From Immersiella caudata (Eukaryota; Ascomycota; Sordariomycetes; Sordariales; Lasiosphaeriaceae), in assembly GCA_030512335.1 (NCBI GenBank), contig JAULSU010000002.1:1612001-1676000 (forward strand): a stretch of DNA of 64,000 nucleotides, written 5' to 3'. This document shows, in pieces, positions 40,341 to 51,358 of this stretch. Both the position numbers and the translations under genes were made by a program. The notes under the pieces are model-generated. The model had not been told where the DNA came from, ran no database searches, and saw nothing but the letters and a program-made list of their open reading frames with translations. Each line of letters opens with the position of its first letter. The stretch's first letter is position 1.

Positions 40341-41352
40341 ATGGCCCCGTCCACTATCTCCCTTAGACTCACGAACAGAGCGCCCAAGAAGCCGGTCAAG
40401 AAGCTCCCTGAGAGCCTCGATCTGCCCCGCAACGCCACGGTCGAGGATGTCAAGATCTTGATCGCCAAGAAGACGGGCATCAGCGACTACAACCGCATTG
40501 GCCTGTTCGACCCGACGACTAAGAAGACACTGAAGGACAGAAAGGCTCTGATCGGCGAGGAGCAAGGTGTTGTGTCCACTGGCGAGCTGGTGGTGAAGGA
40601 CCTAGGTAGGCTCCCTCCACACCCCTAAATTGCCCCTCGACCTCCGCTTACAGAGGGAAACAGGTCCCCAGATTGCATGGAGCACCGTCTTCATGATCGA
40701 ATACGCCGGCCCCATCCTCTTTCACCTTCTCATCCCATGCATCCGACAGTACATCTACTTCTTCCCGCCCTACATCTACAAGAACGAGCGTGAGACGGGC
40801 GTGTCGCCGATACAATGGATCCTTTTCACCCTGTTCCAGCTCCACTTCTTCAAGCGTGAGTATGAGACGCTTGCCGTCCACAAGTTCTCGGCCAACACGA
40901 TGCCTGTCCGCAACATTGTCCGCAACTCGGCCTTCTACTGGATCATGGCTGGTCTCCTCTCGGCGTGGGACATTTACGCCCCGGGCTCCTCCTCTGACAG
41001 AGAGACCTTTGGATTTCTGGATGGCGTCGGTCTTGCTCTGTTCTTCATTGGCGAGACCTGCAACTACATTGTCCACAAGCACTTGTCCAGCCTCCGTAAG
41101 CCCGGTGGCACCGAGAAGGGCATCCCGAACTGCATTGGCAGCAACTGGGTCACCTCCCCCAACTACATGTTCGAGGTCCTCGCTTGGGTTGGTGTCATTC
41201 TCATCAGCCGCAGCTGGGCCGTCGTCCTCTTCATCTGCGGTGGCATCGTATACATGCGTGACTGGTCCAAGGGCAAGGAGTCGGCGCTGCGCAAGGAGTT
41301 TGGCGACAAGTACAAGAAGAAGCGTTACACCATGCTCCCCGGTCTTATCTAA
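40341..41352 (+). CDS. TSC13: Very-long-chain enoyl-CoA reductase Tsc13
   Basis: ER enzyme performing the last reduction of the fatty-acid elongation cycle, supplying very-long-chain fatty acids for ceramide. Exons 40341..40605 and 40664..41352, 317 aa. The 58-nt intron (GTAGGC donor, AAACAG acceptor) joins VVKDLG to PQIAWSTVFMIEYAGP. The first 85 residues form the ubiquitin-like N-terminal domain of the family (LPRNATVEDVKILIAKKTGI). Several membrane helices follow, then the steroid-5-alpha-reductase-like domain with NSAFYWIMAG, NYIVHKHLSSLRKPGGTEKG and the C-terminus GDKYKKKRYTMLPGLI, which ends in a lysine-rich cytosolic tail motif before the hydrophobic end. The ATG at 40341 is the first in frame. 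It converges with BLOS1, 225 bp away. Confidence 0.95.
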
Positions 41353-41577
41353 TTATTGGACGGATCTTTCAGTGCTATTCTTGGGAGAGTACATTCGTGT
41401 ATATTATTAGATGGAAGTTTCACTCGAGCCAACTCATTGGGCTGCTACCTCCCGTGACAGAGCCATATATTTGAATAACACAGACAGCCACCCCAAGATC
41501 CCCAACCCAACAGTGCTGCCGTCCATCGTATCCCATAACGTCATTAGTCATTATCCAAGCTCACCCTCCATGTCGAA

Positions 41578-42375
41578 TCACTTGCCCACAGCATCCATCC
41601 CAACACCCTCATCCACCGCAGGAGGCGTCCCCGGAATAGGCACCATCTCGGGGGCAACCCCCCTTTCCTTCGTATCAACTCCCTTCCCCTTTCCATCCAT
41701 GGTTCCATTGACCCCCATAACCACATCCCCCTCCCCATCTCTCCCTCCCTCCTCCCCCCTCCCACAATCACAATCATTCCCACACTCACTCCCACTCCCA
41801 CTCCCGCTCCAACTCCCCTCCCCATCCTCCCCCCTCTTCACCAACCTCAACGTCTCCTCCATAATCAAAAACTCCCTCTCCAACATCTCCGCCCAATTCT
41901 GCACATTCCCAATCTCCTTCACCTTCCTCGCATTCTCCTCAGCCAACCTCTGCAGCTTATCATTCTCCTTGCTCAGCGCATCCCTCGCCTTGGCAACATC
42001 TCTCTCCTGCTTCTCAATTGCGGCGTTGTTCGTGTGAAGCAGGGCCGCGCGACCCTGGAGTTCGCGGTCTAGCATGTTGCCTATGGATGCTACGACGGCA
42101 TTGCGGGCTTCTTCAATTTCGCGCTGGGAGGAGATGGTTGTGGTTGTGGTGGAGCTGAGGTTTGTGGAGGTTGTTGTTGCGCGGGAGGTGGACCGGGCCG
42201 AGGAAGGGGTTGCGGTGGAGGGGAGACCGGGCGAGGAGGCGGCGATGGTCGGGGCGGGAGAGGTGGTGGCGGCGGCGGAGGAGGAGGGGGTTGCGTCAGC
42301 CGTGGTGTTTGTGACGGAGGCCGGGGCGGGGGAGGGTTGCGGCAGTCGCAGGCCGGGGATTAGTGAAGAGAACAT
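41578..42375 (-). CDS. BLOC-1 subunit 1-like protein (GCN5L1 domain)
   Basis: 265-aa single-exon protein. Residues 1-95 are Ser/Thr/Ala/Pro low complexity; a continuous helix (about 95-185) contains IEEARNAVVASIGNMLDREL, LHTNNAAIEKQERDVAKARD and GNVQNWAEMLEREFLIMEE, matching the GCN5L1 pattern (nWa..le.ef..ie.tL.lv). The last 80 residues are Gly/Asp/Glu/Ser-rich and probably disordered. The homologous subunit belongs to BLOC-1, which acts in endosome maturation and cargo recycling to vacuole-like organelles. The start at 42375 begins MFSSLIPGLRLP; the open frame upstream has no well-placed ATG nearer and looks like leader. The coding strand is C-rich early and G-rich late. Identification rests on one helical motif, so it is moderately sure. 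Confidence 0.75.
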   Translation of the reverse strand: MFSSLIPGLRLPQPSPAPASVTNTTADATPSSSAAATTSPAPTIAASSPGLPSTATPSSARSTSRATTTSTNLSSTTTTTISSQREIEEARNAVVASIGNMLDRELQGRAALLHTNNAAIEKQERDVAKARDALSKENDKLQRLAEENARKVKEIGNVQNWAEMLEREFLIMEETLRLVKRGEDGEGSWSGSGSGSECGNDCDCGRGEEGGRDGEGDVVMGVNGTMDGKGKGVDTKERGVAPEMVPIPGTPPAVDEGVGMDAVGK

Positions 42376-43043
42376 GATGGGTGGAAGCTTAGATGCTTCT
42401 TCTAGGGCAGCGATCAGGGTGTGCGTGTAGTTGGATAGAAGAGAAAATGCAATTGCATAAGAGGCGCGGTTCGGATATTGATTATGCCATGGGGATGCAG
42501 TTTGGGGTTGACAGCTGACCCCGACATGCGGCGCAGAGCAAGATGCTGCGGAGAACACAACCGAGTGAGGGGTCGATAGGAAAAAGTCACGATACTCCAA
42601 ATCTTTTATTCCAAACTTGGAATCCTCAAAAGGTGTACACCTGTGAGGTATCATTATGCGCAGTAATATGCCATGCGGCCTGATGGTACAGGAACAGCCA
42701 AATGCATCCCCCGTTCAAATGATAGCAGTCGTGACGTATCGATGCGATGCAATGCCGAGAACTCCCCCATAAGAACACCGCCTGGGCCCAAGAGGCTCCC
42801 CAAATACACATTACAGATGCTCCGTCTAGCCTTGGTCTCCCTCCCACCGTCGCTGTCGACCCCGTTCGTGTCTCGTTCCGAATGCCAATAAAAAAGCGCG
42901 TGTTGCTCAGCAACATGTCCGCCCATCTGTATACCAAAGACACCATGCTCCAGGGGTATGCAACAATCCAAGCACCATCGTAAACGGCGAAGCGGAGGAA
43001 GTGGTATCCTGACGGACATCGAATCGTGTTGTATATCCTTCGC
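42376..43043. other. BLOS1-like promoter and SOG2 3' region
   Basis: 668 bp tandem minus-strand spacer with no supported gene. Confidence 0.55.
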
Positions 43044-45988
43044 CTAGAAGGCCACCTTGCTCCCATTATTTAGTCGAAAAGGTAACGGCCCAGGGCTGAG
43101 GGCCGACGACGGCGTCAATATGCCATCGTGAGAGGAAAGTGTGCTGCTAATCGAGTTTAGGCTCGCCGTAGAAGTCGAGTTCATCGTCCCTGTCCGTGAC
43201 ATCGACAGGCCTCCCATAGCAATGAGCGCGTCAGCCCTCTCAAAGACGTTGCCCGTGAAGGCGGCCGAGAATGAAGCGCTCTGAGGCGTAGCCACCGTAG
43301 CCTGGACAGCCGGACCCAGGGCCGCGCTCTGTGGCGTCATGGGCAAAGGTGTATTGGACTGCGCGCTATAGGGGCTTGTCAGGCCCCCATCCTGGTGCAT
43401 TCTGGCAAAGTAGGCCCATGGTGAAGACAGGATGAACTCCCATGTCTCCTTCATACTGGCCTGGACAGGCCGCAGTCTTTGCTTCGTGTCCATCGGCAGC
43501 CTGATATCCTTCTGGAACTGCATCGTCTTCTTCACAAACACGTACCACGCGTCGACAAACGAGTTGCAGAGGCCCCAGAACGTTGGTTGCGTCCGAATAC
43601 CAGGCTCCTTAAGCTTGATTGCCGAGAGCTTCGACTTCAGCCACTCCGTCTGCTGAATGGACGCATTGCATTTTGCAATGAGCACTCTCCAGCATTGAAT
43701 GACGTAATCCGGTGCTCCTTGGGCCCCTTCGGCACGCATTGCCGAACTGAACTGGGCCGTTATGTTTGGCAAGACGCGCATCAGCATGTCCGAAGACTTT
43801 TGCAGCGAGAGGAAGATCTTTTCGAAGATGCGGTCCTCCTCGGTGAAGTCGCCTGCCAAACGACCTCCTGAAGTGGTAACCGACACGAACGACTCGCCAG
43901 ACCTCGGTGTGGCTGCGCTGATGGTTGCGGTCCTGCCAGTTCCGTTGATGTATGCCATGGGAACATCAGTAGCAACGCGCAAGTTGCCGTTGTTGTGGAC
44001 GGATGTGCCGTTCCGCGATCTCCCGGTCAGCATCGGTCGGTCGAAATTGGGCGCGTACGAGCTCTCGCGGGAGTGCTGCGGTCGCAAAGTGTTCCCAGCG
44101 TCTGCCTGTGCGATCGTATCGCGCAAGTTGTTTTCCGGCACCTGCGAGCAGGTCACGCGAAGCTCCATGATGCTGTTGTACAGCTGCGTCAACAGCGTGC
44201 GTATATATCTCGGGTCCCCATTGTCGAGAAAAAGGTCGACGTTGCTCATCAGAAGAGAACACACGTGTGTGTAGGCATTGACGAGGGTTATGCAGGCTCT
44301 CTGCACATTCTCGTTTTCCCGTGGCCCGTACGAGTCCTCTCCGGGCACGGGCTCGTGCCTCTGTATTTCCACCTCGAGCTGCTCCACGTGATGGTTGGTG
44401 TTGTAAAACACAATTTCGAGATTCGATCTCCGGGCCGTCCCATCGTTGGCGAGATTCATCAACATCTGGATCATGGGATGGATCTGGAAGATGGAGTAAA
44501 GTATGCCTTTCGCGGCTTCCAAAACCGGGTCAAATATCTTGGACTCGCGTTTTCGCTCTGGGAGGATCGAGAGCCGGCGAACGTAAACCGGTCGCTGCAG
44601 AGAATCTGCCGGGCTTGCGGGGTTTGGGCTTTTCACCTGCATCGCAGAAGTGCCTTGCATTGCTGAACCATGACTGAGGCCGCGGTAATGGCTGAATCGG
44701 TTGTTGACTTCGGTTTCGTCTAGTGTGCTCAACTCGGAAGCCTTCTTCGAGACAATGCCCATGCGCCGTGACCGGCTTTCTGATCGCTCTCGATTCGCCA
44801 CCTGGATGGCAGTTTCAGAATTGCTCCGCACGCGCTCGTTTGGATTGCCTATGGTAAGTGGCATCACCCCAGGTCTGCGTTGCGCCGTGTTTTGTTGCGA
44901 TAGGCCGCGGTAGTGGGATCGACTCGGTATCGGCGGTGGTCGCGGGAGAGCTGGCGAGCGGAGATCAGGAATATCAGTCCCATTTACCTTGATGGGAAAT
45001 CTACCGCTGAACGCCCGTTTGATGGTTGGCCTCGGCGTCTCGGTGCCCTCCAAAGGGTCGTCGCTAGGCGAGTCAACATCTGCTCTTCCGTTCATGCTGG
45101 CTGCTTTTTGCTTCAGGAATTTTTTGATTCGCGTGGTTGCCGCAACCTCCGTCATCTCGCTTTCTTTGAGCACACCGCCGTTCATCACACCAGCGTCGTA
45201 AAGCCCCACTACCTCTGGCGGCGGGAACACCAAGGGATTGTCTTCCAACTTGATGACGGATAATGATGGCATGTCTGCCAGGCACAGCGGCAATTCTGCA
45301 ATCTGGTTTTTCGGCAACGAGAAGACTTTCAAAGACGACAGCTTCACGATTTCTGGCGGGAGCACCTGGAGCATGTTGCGCCCCAGGTCCAGAATCTCGA
45401 GCGACTTCAGATCGCAGAGCTAACCACCAATCTGGTAAGTGTCTGGTCCATCCGGGGAAATTGATACAACCAAACTTACCGGCAGTGGGAATTCCTTTAT
45501 CCTGTTCTGCCTGACGTTCAAATAACGGAGCGAAGTGCATTCGGCAAACCTCGCTGGGAAAGACTGAAGTTGATTGTGTGACAGGGCGAGGCTGTCCACC
45601 GGCGTAAAACATCAGCAATGGGCCACTCAAAATTACCCAGTAAAAAGCCTTACCGCTCCAATTCGTCCTTTATTATGTCGACGATCTCGTCGGGCAAGAC
45701 CTCGATCTTCTTGCGGCTCAAATCAATAGTGAGGCCCGGTTTAAGGGTGTCGCTGACTCCGCTGGCCTGGGCTGCCTTCGCCTCATTCTCGTGTGCAATC
45801 CGCATTGCCTCCCTCGCCAAAGCGAGCACCTGGCTCGAGGAGAGCGGCGCCGTCGCCGCCGACAGACTGGAGTTCGAACGCGTCTTTCGCAGACTGGGCA
45901 CTGGCGGTGGTGGATTCGACACGGCCGCGGCGGCGACCGCCCGCCGGGCTATCACCGGGTTCTCGGGCAACCCCCTCAGGCGTTCCAT
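43044..45988 (-). CDS. SOG2: RAM-pathway leucine-rich-repeat protein Sog2
   Basis: Scaffold of the RAM/MOR network that activates the NDR kinase Cbk1/COT-1 for polarised growth and cell separation. Exons 45988..45654, 45591..45480 and 45419..43044; 940 aa. The introns (62 and 60 nt; GTAAGG/ACAG and GTAAGT/TTAG) restore leucine-rich repeats: LTIDLSRKKIEVLPDEI, LALSHNQLQSFPARFAE, LRYLNVRQNRIKEFPLP, LEILDLGRNMLQVLPPEI, LKVFSLPKNQIAELPL. After a linker (KKFLKQKAAS), about residue 400 onward is the Sog2 domain with YVRRLSILPERKRESK, ILYSIFQIHPMIQMLMNLAN, LLMSNVDLFLDNGDPRYI and LIAKCNASIQQTEWLKSKL. The C-terminus is Ser/Thr-rich. The start at 45988 precedes a disordered N-terminus. Confidence 0.93.
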
Positions 45989-47728
45989 CGCGGATGAACC
46001 CCTATTCGATCAGAACCCCTTATGGCTCGCGGTTTACACCTGGCAGGTTGAGACGGGACGTTTCTGGGGACGAGGAGCAGCCGAGCATGCGTGTCCGGGC
46101 GAGCTCTCTATTTCAACAGACTACGGCGGTGTTCGGGGGCTAACAAAGGGGCGCGATCAGGTCGATTGGCAGGGGCGTGGCGGTTGAGCGAGGTTGGAGC
46201 TCATGGCAAGACCAATCGAGGTCGGGACAGGGTTGTCGAGGCGCGACGGAGCGGTGTAGGCCGCCCAAAAGCCAACGGCAGCGCTTGCCGTGGAGTTGTG
46301 TCGTCTGCGTGGGCGACCAGACGCGCTCGTGATCGATCGATGAGGATATCGTCGGCGGCAGAGGGGCCAGAGAGAGCGGTGCAAACTGCAAAAGTAAACG
46401 AGCCAGGGATCAAAATTTCCTTTTCCCTCTGTTCTGGCTGCGGTGCCGTCTTGGGTCCATGTCAGGTAGCGAAACACCCGGAAGATAGGGGTTAGCGTAG
46501 AGACAGCGAATCGACCAGGGTCGGAAGGGGGGATCCACGAAAAAGAGGGCCGCAGAAGACACAGCCAAGGAGTCGCTCTGGATGGTGGCTTGGGTGGACC
46601 CCGCCCTTTGGGTTCGCAGCACCCTTCTCCCATGTGGTGCATGGCTAGGGGGCGTGCCTGTAGAAAACCACCGCGAGATGGGCCTAGCGCGCCTCGGAAG
46701 CTGCAAGGGACGCTGCACACTGCTGGGCCTTGGGGTTGGCGAGGGAATTCATCCTGGCTGATTGGCCGTGATCTAAGAGCACGCAACCACAAAATGTTGC
46801 TCCTCCACCCGATTCAAGAGGTGAAACGGCAGTGGGATACAACTGGAAACATTGACGTCGACTATGACTACAAACACTGCTGGTCGATAGCCGATGCGAG
46901 GCAATCGTCAACTCGAGCTCTGGCCGATGGCGTCAGTGCAACCACGGCGATAATTGACCCAACCTCGGGTTGCGGCTGCCTCGAGATTGCTTGGTGCGGC
47001 AGAGAGATCTCGTCACACGTCTGAGATGCCCGCTTACTTCTGACAATCAGTTGATAAAAACATTGTCGAGTCAGCGCCTGTCAAATACAAAACAATGCGG
47101 TCTTAGCATCAGGCCGAGAAACCCGGCTTTGAAACTGCAGCTCGCCTCGACTTTCTCCCGATGAGGCTGCGTGTAAACACCCAAGGGCATGGGAAAGGCC
47201 TGGGCGAGAGTGCTTTCCGGGTTGGCATGTTCTGTAACCAATCCGCAGAAACCTGGGAGTTGCGGACGGGCAGTTTCCAGGTTGGTGTCTCATACCTTGC
47301 GGTACCTACCGATCCAGTTATTCTTCAGCGTTCGGCTTCGTGAAGTCGAACACTTTGAGCAGAGCCAATGCACGTCTAATTCTACGACATTAAACCTTAC
47401 CTATGTTTCCATTGTTCCGTTCTCCAAACTCAGATGTCTCTGGACCTATGGATGTTGGTGGTCGCCGAAACAGGCACCCCCCACCGAGCCCTGGAGGTGC
47501 TGAGTGGAGAGTCCGGGAAATCCTTTGACAGCCCATTCGCCCCTTCCCCGCCTACACTGTAGCACCCCATTCGCTGTTGCAGGATGGCTCCTTTTCTAGC
47601 AAAACAAACGCCAAAACGCATATCGGATGACAGAACATCACACATGTCACTGACACACGCGCGATACCACATCCCCGTGGGCATCGACCTCTTTGACACT
47701 CGCTCATGCCTGGAAGGATTTCATCAAG
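45989..47728. other. Divergent intergenic region SOG2 / RecQ helicase
   Basis: 1.74 kb between divergent starts. No supported gene; open frames up to 211 codons (46157..46792 minus) carry no domain. GC-rich next to SOG2 and AT-richer towards 47000-47600. Confidence 0.5.
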
Positions 47729-49338
47729 ATGCCGCTGTCGAGGACTGATTCGCTACAAGATATCGACTTTACCTTGCGCAGGCAATTCAACAAGGAGACT
47801 TTCAGGTAAACACCAGCCTAATAGCTTAACCAGTAAATCGTACTAACTGTTTGACATAGACCACATCAGCGGGAGATAATTCTTGCTGCGCTTTCTGGCA
47901 AGGATGTCTTCGTCCAGGCTGCCACGTCATTTGGCAAGAGTCTCTGCTTCCAACTTCCAGCGGTGATTGACCGGGGAAGTAAGTGGTCTTTCTTTACCAA
48001 TGTTTACATGGCCACGAGTCTGTTCTAACAGGCCTTTTTTTTTCAAAGTTACCATCGTCATATCCCCTTTGCTCAGTTTGATGGTATGTTTCCCGATGAA
48101 TATTCCAAGCCCCGCTCACCAAATGACAGATGAACCAAGTTGAGGCCCTCCGCGCGGCCAATATAGATGCACGAACTCTCAACAGCAACACCCCCATGAA
48201 GGAACGGGACTACATCTACCAAGATCTTGCCACCGGCCATCCCCTTACCCGGCTTCTATATGTCACCCCTGAGCTTTGCTCCGGAGAGCACTTCCGCAAG
48301 CGCCTCAAGCTGGTCCACGAGCAAAAGGAGCTCGCCCGCATTGCTGTTGACGAGGCCCATTGTATCTCGGAATGGGGCCACGACTTCCGAAAGGATTTTA
48401 AGCGACTCTCTTGGTTCCGCGACACCTTCCCGGATGTCCCAATTATGTGCCTCACAGCCACGGCCAACGATATTGTCCGTCGGGATGTGCTAGAGACGCT
48501 AGGCTTGGACAGGACGCCGGATAAGTTCAGGATGTTCACCATGACAGCGCATCGACCAAATCTGCATCTGGAAGTCCGCTTTACGAGCGACGAAGCCAAC
48601 GACCGCTTTGACGACTTCGTCACCTGGTTACAAGGCGTCTATGACCGGCGTGGCGAAGAGCCTCGTAAGTCCGAGATAGAAGCAGCTGGAGAGCGGATCA
48701 ACTGCGTTCCAGGCATCATCTACACCATATCTCGCGACGAGTGTGAATCCCTAGCAGCTGCTCTGCGCAATGATGGCATCGGAGCCAGACCTTTCCATGC
48801 TAAGCTCACCAAAGAAGCAAAAAAAGAGACACTGGCCCGCTGGATCGCTGACGAGTCCGGTTACAGCATCATCGTGGCTACTACCGCATTCGGCATGGGA
48901 ATTGACAAGGACAATGTCCGCTTCGTCGTTCACTGGAGAATGCCCAAGTCTTTTGAGGGGTACTACCAGGAAGCCGGCCGGGCAGGACGCGACGGGAACG
49001 CCAGCTACTGCTTTCTTTATTACAGCCGTGAAGATCGAGACAGGGTGTACAACATGGTGATGAGAGATATCCCAAGGGATGGTGGAACCGGAAACAAGCA
49101 GGCGAGGCTAGAGAGTCTGAGCAAACTGTCTGCATATTGCGAAGACACGAACATGTGTCGCCATGCAACGATCTGCAAGTACTTTGGGGAGACGCAGGTC
49201 CCGGAATGCGACTTTGCTTGCGACTGGCACAAAGACCCTCAGGGGTTGAAGAAGAGGATGAACACGGGGCTGGCAAGCGAGGAGTGGATTAGCACACAAA
49301 GGGAGGAAGGAGGCTTCGATGATTATTGGAGTGAGTAG
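47729..49338 (+). CDS. Compact RecQ-family ATP-dependent DNA helicase
   Basis: 3'-5' DNA helicase, about 479 aa, consisting of the helicase core and zinc-binding region only. Exons 47729..47805, 47860..47978, 48049..48083 and 48130..49338; introns of 54, 70 and 46 nt, the first with a perfect TACTAAC. Motifs in order: RPHQREIILAALSGKDVF (motif 0), AATSFGKSLCFQLPAV (motif I variant), VISPLLSLMMNQV (Ia), DEAHCISEWGHDFR (II, DEAH), LTATAN (III), GIIYTISRDECE (IV), ATTAFGMGIDKDNVRFVVHW (V), YYQEAGRAGRDG (VI), then the RecQ zinc cysteines CRHATICKYF...CDFACDW. No HRDC domain or long N-terminal region, unlike the large Sgs1/QDE-3 type, so it resembles the short fungal RecQ. GTGAGT overlaps the final codons, so an extra short 3' exon is possible. 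Confidence 0.9.
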
Positions 49339-49408
49339 ACTCTGGGCATATGTTGTGGGAGTCAGGTGTTCTATGTACAGTAGTTATGATACCCCCAGAT
49401 CTTTGAGT

Positions 49409-50554
49409 CTATATTTGCTTCTTTTTCCCATCCAGAAGATCCTTCCACTGCTCCAGGTCCCGCATCTCTTTGATATTCCTCTGCCATTCGAACCACACCA
49501 TCCCCTGGAGCAAACAATCCGACAAATCATCCTTCTTCCTCAGCGACGCATCCTCCTCCTCCTCTTTCTTCTTCTGCTCCTTCTTCTTCCTGCCCATCTT
49601 CTTTTTCTCCTGCCTCCTAAACAGCTCCACCATCCCCAGAACCTCGTCATTCCCAATTTCTACCCTTCCCCCGCACAACAGCTCCTCCACCAAATCCACT
49701 TTTTTCTGCTTCACCTCCCTCGCCGAAGGCCTCTTCGGCGCCTCTGGCACTACCGCTGCTCCATCCCTCATCACCTCTTCATCGCCCCACCTTTCCAATA
49801 GCCCCTCCCCGTTCAGGTACCGCACCACCCGCTGTGGGGGGACTGCTATGAGCTCACCAGACCACAGAGACGGGTTGAGAGCCTTGATGGTGGTCAGTGA
49901 GGCATGGAGCATGGATTCGAGGGTGTTGACGCGCAGGGTCCATTCAAGCACGCCGGCTGCGGAGCCGGAGCGGAAGCGTTGGCGCTCGATAAGGATGTGG
50001 GTTGGTTGGAAGGGAAGTAGGTGTGTTAGGATAAGGGTGATGGTCAGGGGGGCGAGGGTGGAGGGGGTGAATGTAGGGCTGGGAGGGACAGTGGTATCGG
50101 GGGGTTCAGAGGTGTGGGAGGGATTGTCATTGGGATCGGGTTTGGTGGGTGTGGTGGGAGGAGGGGGCAGGTTATCGATGAGGGCAGAAACGAGGTCGAT
50201 GTGGCGCCAGGCGTGGAGAGTGATGAGAGGGGGCTCTCTCGGGGTTTGTTTTCCTCCCGGTTTTTTTGTTGTGAATGGTTGAGGGGCTGAGGGGCTGAGG
50301 AGAGGGGAGGTGGGAGGGACGGTGAAGAGGCTGAAGGCAAAGTTGCGGAGGCCGAGGTCGATGGAGAGGATGCGGGCGGAGGGAGAGAGAGTGGTGGTGT
50401 TTAGGGCGGCATCTTTGAGGCGTTCCTTGACCAAGGCTTTGGTGCCGGATTTGGAGATGCCGCAGCGGGAGGCTAGGCTCTGCAGTATTTGGGCGGGGGT
50501 CAATTTCCTCGCTTGAACATGTTCCGCTGTTGGGAGAATTCGGGTTATGCTCAT
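49409..50554 (-). CDS. CCE1: Mitochondrial Holliday-junction resolvase Cce1/Ydc2
   Basis: RNase-H-fold endonuclease that cuts four-way junctions in mitochondrial DNA. Single exon, 381 aa. An N-terminal SAP-like DNA-binding segment (LTPAQILQSLASRCGISKSG, TKALVKERLKDA) precedes ILSIDLGLRNFAF with the first catalytic Asp. ILIERQRFRSGSAAGVLEW carries the next acidic residue, and KKDDLSDCLLQGMVWFEW supplies the C-terminal DD pair. Relative to fission-yeast Ydc2 (about 258 aa) the protein is longer, because two Pro/Ser/Thr-rich insertions lie between motif 1 and motif 2 and a Lys/Glu-rich stretch (GRKKKEQKKKEEEE) lies just before the DD pair. The start at 50554 (MSITRILPTAEH) has no strong classical presequence. 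Its stop is 70 bp from the RecQ stop. Confidence 0.92.
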   Translation of the reverse strand: MSITRILPTAEHVQARKLTPAQILQSLASRCGISKSGTKALVKERLKDAALNTTTLSPSARILSIDLGLRNFAFSLFTVPPTSPLLSPSAPQPFTTKKPGGKQTPREPPLITLHAWRHIDLVSALIDNLPPPPTTPTKPDPNDNPSHTSEPPDTTVPPSPTFTPSTLAPLTITLILTHLLPFQPTHILIERQRFRSGSAAGVLEWTLRVNTLESMLHASLTTIKALNPSLWSGELIAVPPQRVVRYLNGEGLLERWGDEEVMRDGAAVVPEAPKRPSAREVKQKKVDLVEELLCGGRVEIGNDEVLGMVELFRRQEKKKMGRKKKEQKKKEEEEDASLRKKDDLSDCLLQGMVWFEWQRNIKEMRDLEQWKDLLDGKKKQI

Positions 50555-51358
50555 GATGAGGTTGGGCGTGGGGGTGTATTTGGTGAGCTCATCTCATGTT
50601 TACTCCATGAAGAGAAGGGGACGTGCGTTGAGGTTTTGCTGGGGTTCTATTTTTACGCGGACAATAACATTTCCCACTTGCTAAGGATGAGAGAAAAATG
50701 TAATAGGGATACCAGATCGTAACTACACGCATTTTAGCTTACTAGCTTACTCAAAACCGTGCATTTGTTACCAGAAGACTGGAAATGGGTAGCCTTGTGT
50801 GTTGAGTGTTTGCTGTCGATCTCCTCGGGGAGTGGGTACAGAGGTACCAGTTCTAGGTGGTCCGGGGTACTTTGAGACCTGACGTCCATATGGAGAGCAG
50901 CTGTAATGCGGGGCAGGCTGCATGCATCAAAAGCTTCAAGCTCCTGATTTGGATGATGACAAAGGGCGCTTTTTGAAGTGCTTATCTGAGCACCCATTGC
51001 AGCTTGCATTCGGGTATTATTAACATCCCGTCCTGTGAGAGGCCCGGTGGTCGGTGCCCCCGCCGGATTGATTCGTTGCAGCATTTGGAATTTGGTCTAG
51101 AGCTGCTAGGATACACCGGCCATCTCACGGTCCCGTCTCGGGGCTAACGCCTCGGTTCGCAACGCTTGCGCCATCGCGAATCGCGAATTGTCAATCTGCG
51201 TCTGCCGTCACACCGCGTCTCCAGGATCAGTCAGGACCACCCACCAGACTTAGAGCGGGCGTATCGGCGTTTTGTCATTCGCTGCCAGAGCCATAGAACA
51301 TAAAATACTCCCCCTCAACCCCTCTACCCCGCCACGGGCCTTTGTTGAAATATTACCC
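50555..51358. promoter_or_regulatory. Divergent promoter region CCE1 / GLR1
   Basis: 804 bp between divergent starts, no supported gene. The GLR1-proximal 130 bp is C/T-rich, as expected of a leader. Confidence 0.55.
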
